In this document: positions 63,449-64,000 of the stretch, piece by piece
Layout of the letters: the number at the start of each line of letters is the position of its first letter
Position numbering within the stretch: the first letter of the stretch is position 1
Assembly (NCBI RefSeq): GCF_005116655.2
Contig: NZ_CP050698.1
Span: 2,324,501 to 2,388,500 of the forward strand
Reading direction: 5' to 3'
DNA: 64,000 nucleotides
From: Desulfosediminicola flagellatus
GTDB taxonomy: Bacteria > Desulfobacterota > Desulfobulbia > Desulfobulbales > Desulfocapsaceae
Notes under the pieces: model-generated
Database searches by the model: none
The model's input: the letters and a program-made list of their open reading frames with translations, nothing else
Told to the model about the DNA's origin: nothing
Translations under genes and position numbers: made by a program

Positions 63449-64000
63449 CTATCTTCCAAACTTGGTGCGTAATTTCAAAACAATATCTGAAAATTCTGAC
63501 AGTTTCAGGAAGTTTAACACGATTCCATATGTTGCCGCAGCGGCGGTGATTATGGCGAATACTGTCCAGATTTGATGGAATAGGCTTCCTGACAGCCAGG
63601 GCATAAGGGCTGTTTGGGTTGCGATTACGACGCCTATCATGATCGCTGTAGAAAAAATAATTTTAATACTTCCCGTTGCCAGATATCTCAAAGGCAACCC
63701 GTTCATTTTCCAGTAGAGAATGCACACCAGAAACAGAAAGTTCAAAAGCATTGTCACAGACATTGAAAGGGCAATTGCCATATGCTGATATTTATCAATC
63801 GTCAGATTGATAAATATCAGATTCGTTCCTATTGCTATAAAACTTGCAATTACTGGGTATTTAGCTCTATCTAATGCATAAAAAGCAGGGACGAGTACCT
63901 TATTAGATGAATAGGCGAAAAGACCTACAGCATAAAGTGATAGAGCCTGTGCTGTGTGCAGTGTGTCTGTTGCGGAAAAAGCACCCCGTTCAAATATTAG
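63449..64000 (-). CDS. murJ: Lipid II flippase MurJ, C-terminal part (runs off window)
   Basis: The minus-strand frame is open from the window edge to the stop at 63449 and encodes about 183 residues of a polytopic protein. The edge starts with FERGAFSATDTLHTAQALSL, then SSNKVLVPAFYALDRAKYPV, both typical of the C-terminal half of MurJ/MviN. Further hydrophobic helices follow (LLNFLFLVCILYWKMNG; TVFAIITAAAATYGIVL). MurJ flips lipid II across the inner membrane. An in-frame Met at 63781 is internal and not the start. The 5' end and start are outside the window. It converges with the phasin-like gene, whose stop is three bases away. Confidence 0.9.
   Translation of the reverse strand, partial: LIFERGAFSATDTLHTAQALSLYAVGLFAYSSNKVLVPAFYALDRAKYPVIASFIAIGTNLIFINLTIDKYQHMAIALSMSVTMLLNFLFLVCILYWKMNGLPLRYLATGSIKIIFSTAIMIGVVIATQTALMPWLSGSLFHQIWTVFAIITAAAATYGIVLNFLKLSEFSDIVLKLRTKFGR

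Noticed and set aside
1-64000. tRNA, rRNA, CRISPR arrays, transposases and prophage
   Set aside because: No clear T-loop/CCA patterns, spaced direct repeats or transposase/integrase motifs were recognised by eye. A covariance-model search would be needed to exclude small RNAs.

Overview
The window looks like chromosomal DNA of an anaerobic, Gram-negative bacterium of the Desulfobacterota (former Deltaproteobacteria), most likely a Desulfobulbales-type sulfate or sulfur metaboliser, possibly marine or cold-adapted. The grounds are indirect: full-length three-domain NifU next to NifS, flavin-dependent ThyX, a sigma-54 activator, a Tol system, KdsB and other LPS-type functions, PEP synthase with NAD-malic enzyme, and an oleBCD olefin locus. 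No rRNA, tRNA, CRISPR array, prophage or insertion-sequence transposase was seen.

Layout. 0-4 kb: PHP phosphoesterase, orphan sigma-54 response regulator, NAD kinase and a Trm112-like small protein. 4-8.6 kb: PEP synthase and a phosphohexomutase (gluconeogenesis and sugar phosphates). 8.7-11.7 kb: a coupled nifU-nifS-thyX operon ending in a clear terminator. 12-18 kb: a PilB-type ATPase fused to a cyclic-nucleotide-binding domain, then glycan genes (ELM1-like protein and two tandem, overlapping GT4 paralogues). 18-25 kb: DUF4126 membrane protein, glycogen branching enzyme, YqgE, a YkgJ-type cysteine-cluster protein, RlmH, RsmJ and KdsB. 25-30 kb: an oversized YvcK/CofD-like protein and a REC-PAS-kinase-REC hybrid. 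30-41.5 kb: HrpA, PriA, a 168-bp palindromic element fused to the priA stop codon, HDOD-GGDEF, a KamA-type radical SAM enzyme and malic enzyme.

41.7-47.3 kb: a cold-shock protein with a structured leader, then oleB-oleC-oleD without an adjacent oleA, followed in an overlapping frame by an M48 metallopeptidase. 47.3-52.6 kb (minus strand): tolQ-tolR-tolA-tolB-cpoB-like-tlyA with no pal gene. 52.8-58.5 kb (minus strand): the most distinctive block, a compact fatty-acid-synthase-like cassette of KAS II, acyl carrier protein, two different CrtI-like FAD oxidoreductases, a ketoacyl reductase and a FabZ-type dehydratase. Its gene content resembles loci proposed for ladderane-type or polyunsaturated lipids and it is the best candidate for an undescribed pathway. 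58.7-64 kb: an SH3-anchor protein, a large protein with cyclic-nucleotide-binding and PilZ domains, a Dus-family enzyme, a phasin-like protein and the C-terminal part of murJ running off the window.

Two themes recur. One is specialised lipid chemistry: oleBCD and the CrtI/FAS cassette lie about 7 kb apart. The other is second-messenger input to surface functions: PilB with MshEN-like and cNMP domains, a cNMP-PilZ protein, and an HDOD-GGDEF cyclase. Starts were moved inward from the longest reading frame wherever a Shine-Dalgarno sequence, signal peptide or family alignment favoured it. All assignments rest on reading motifs by eye.
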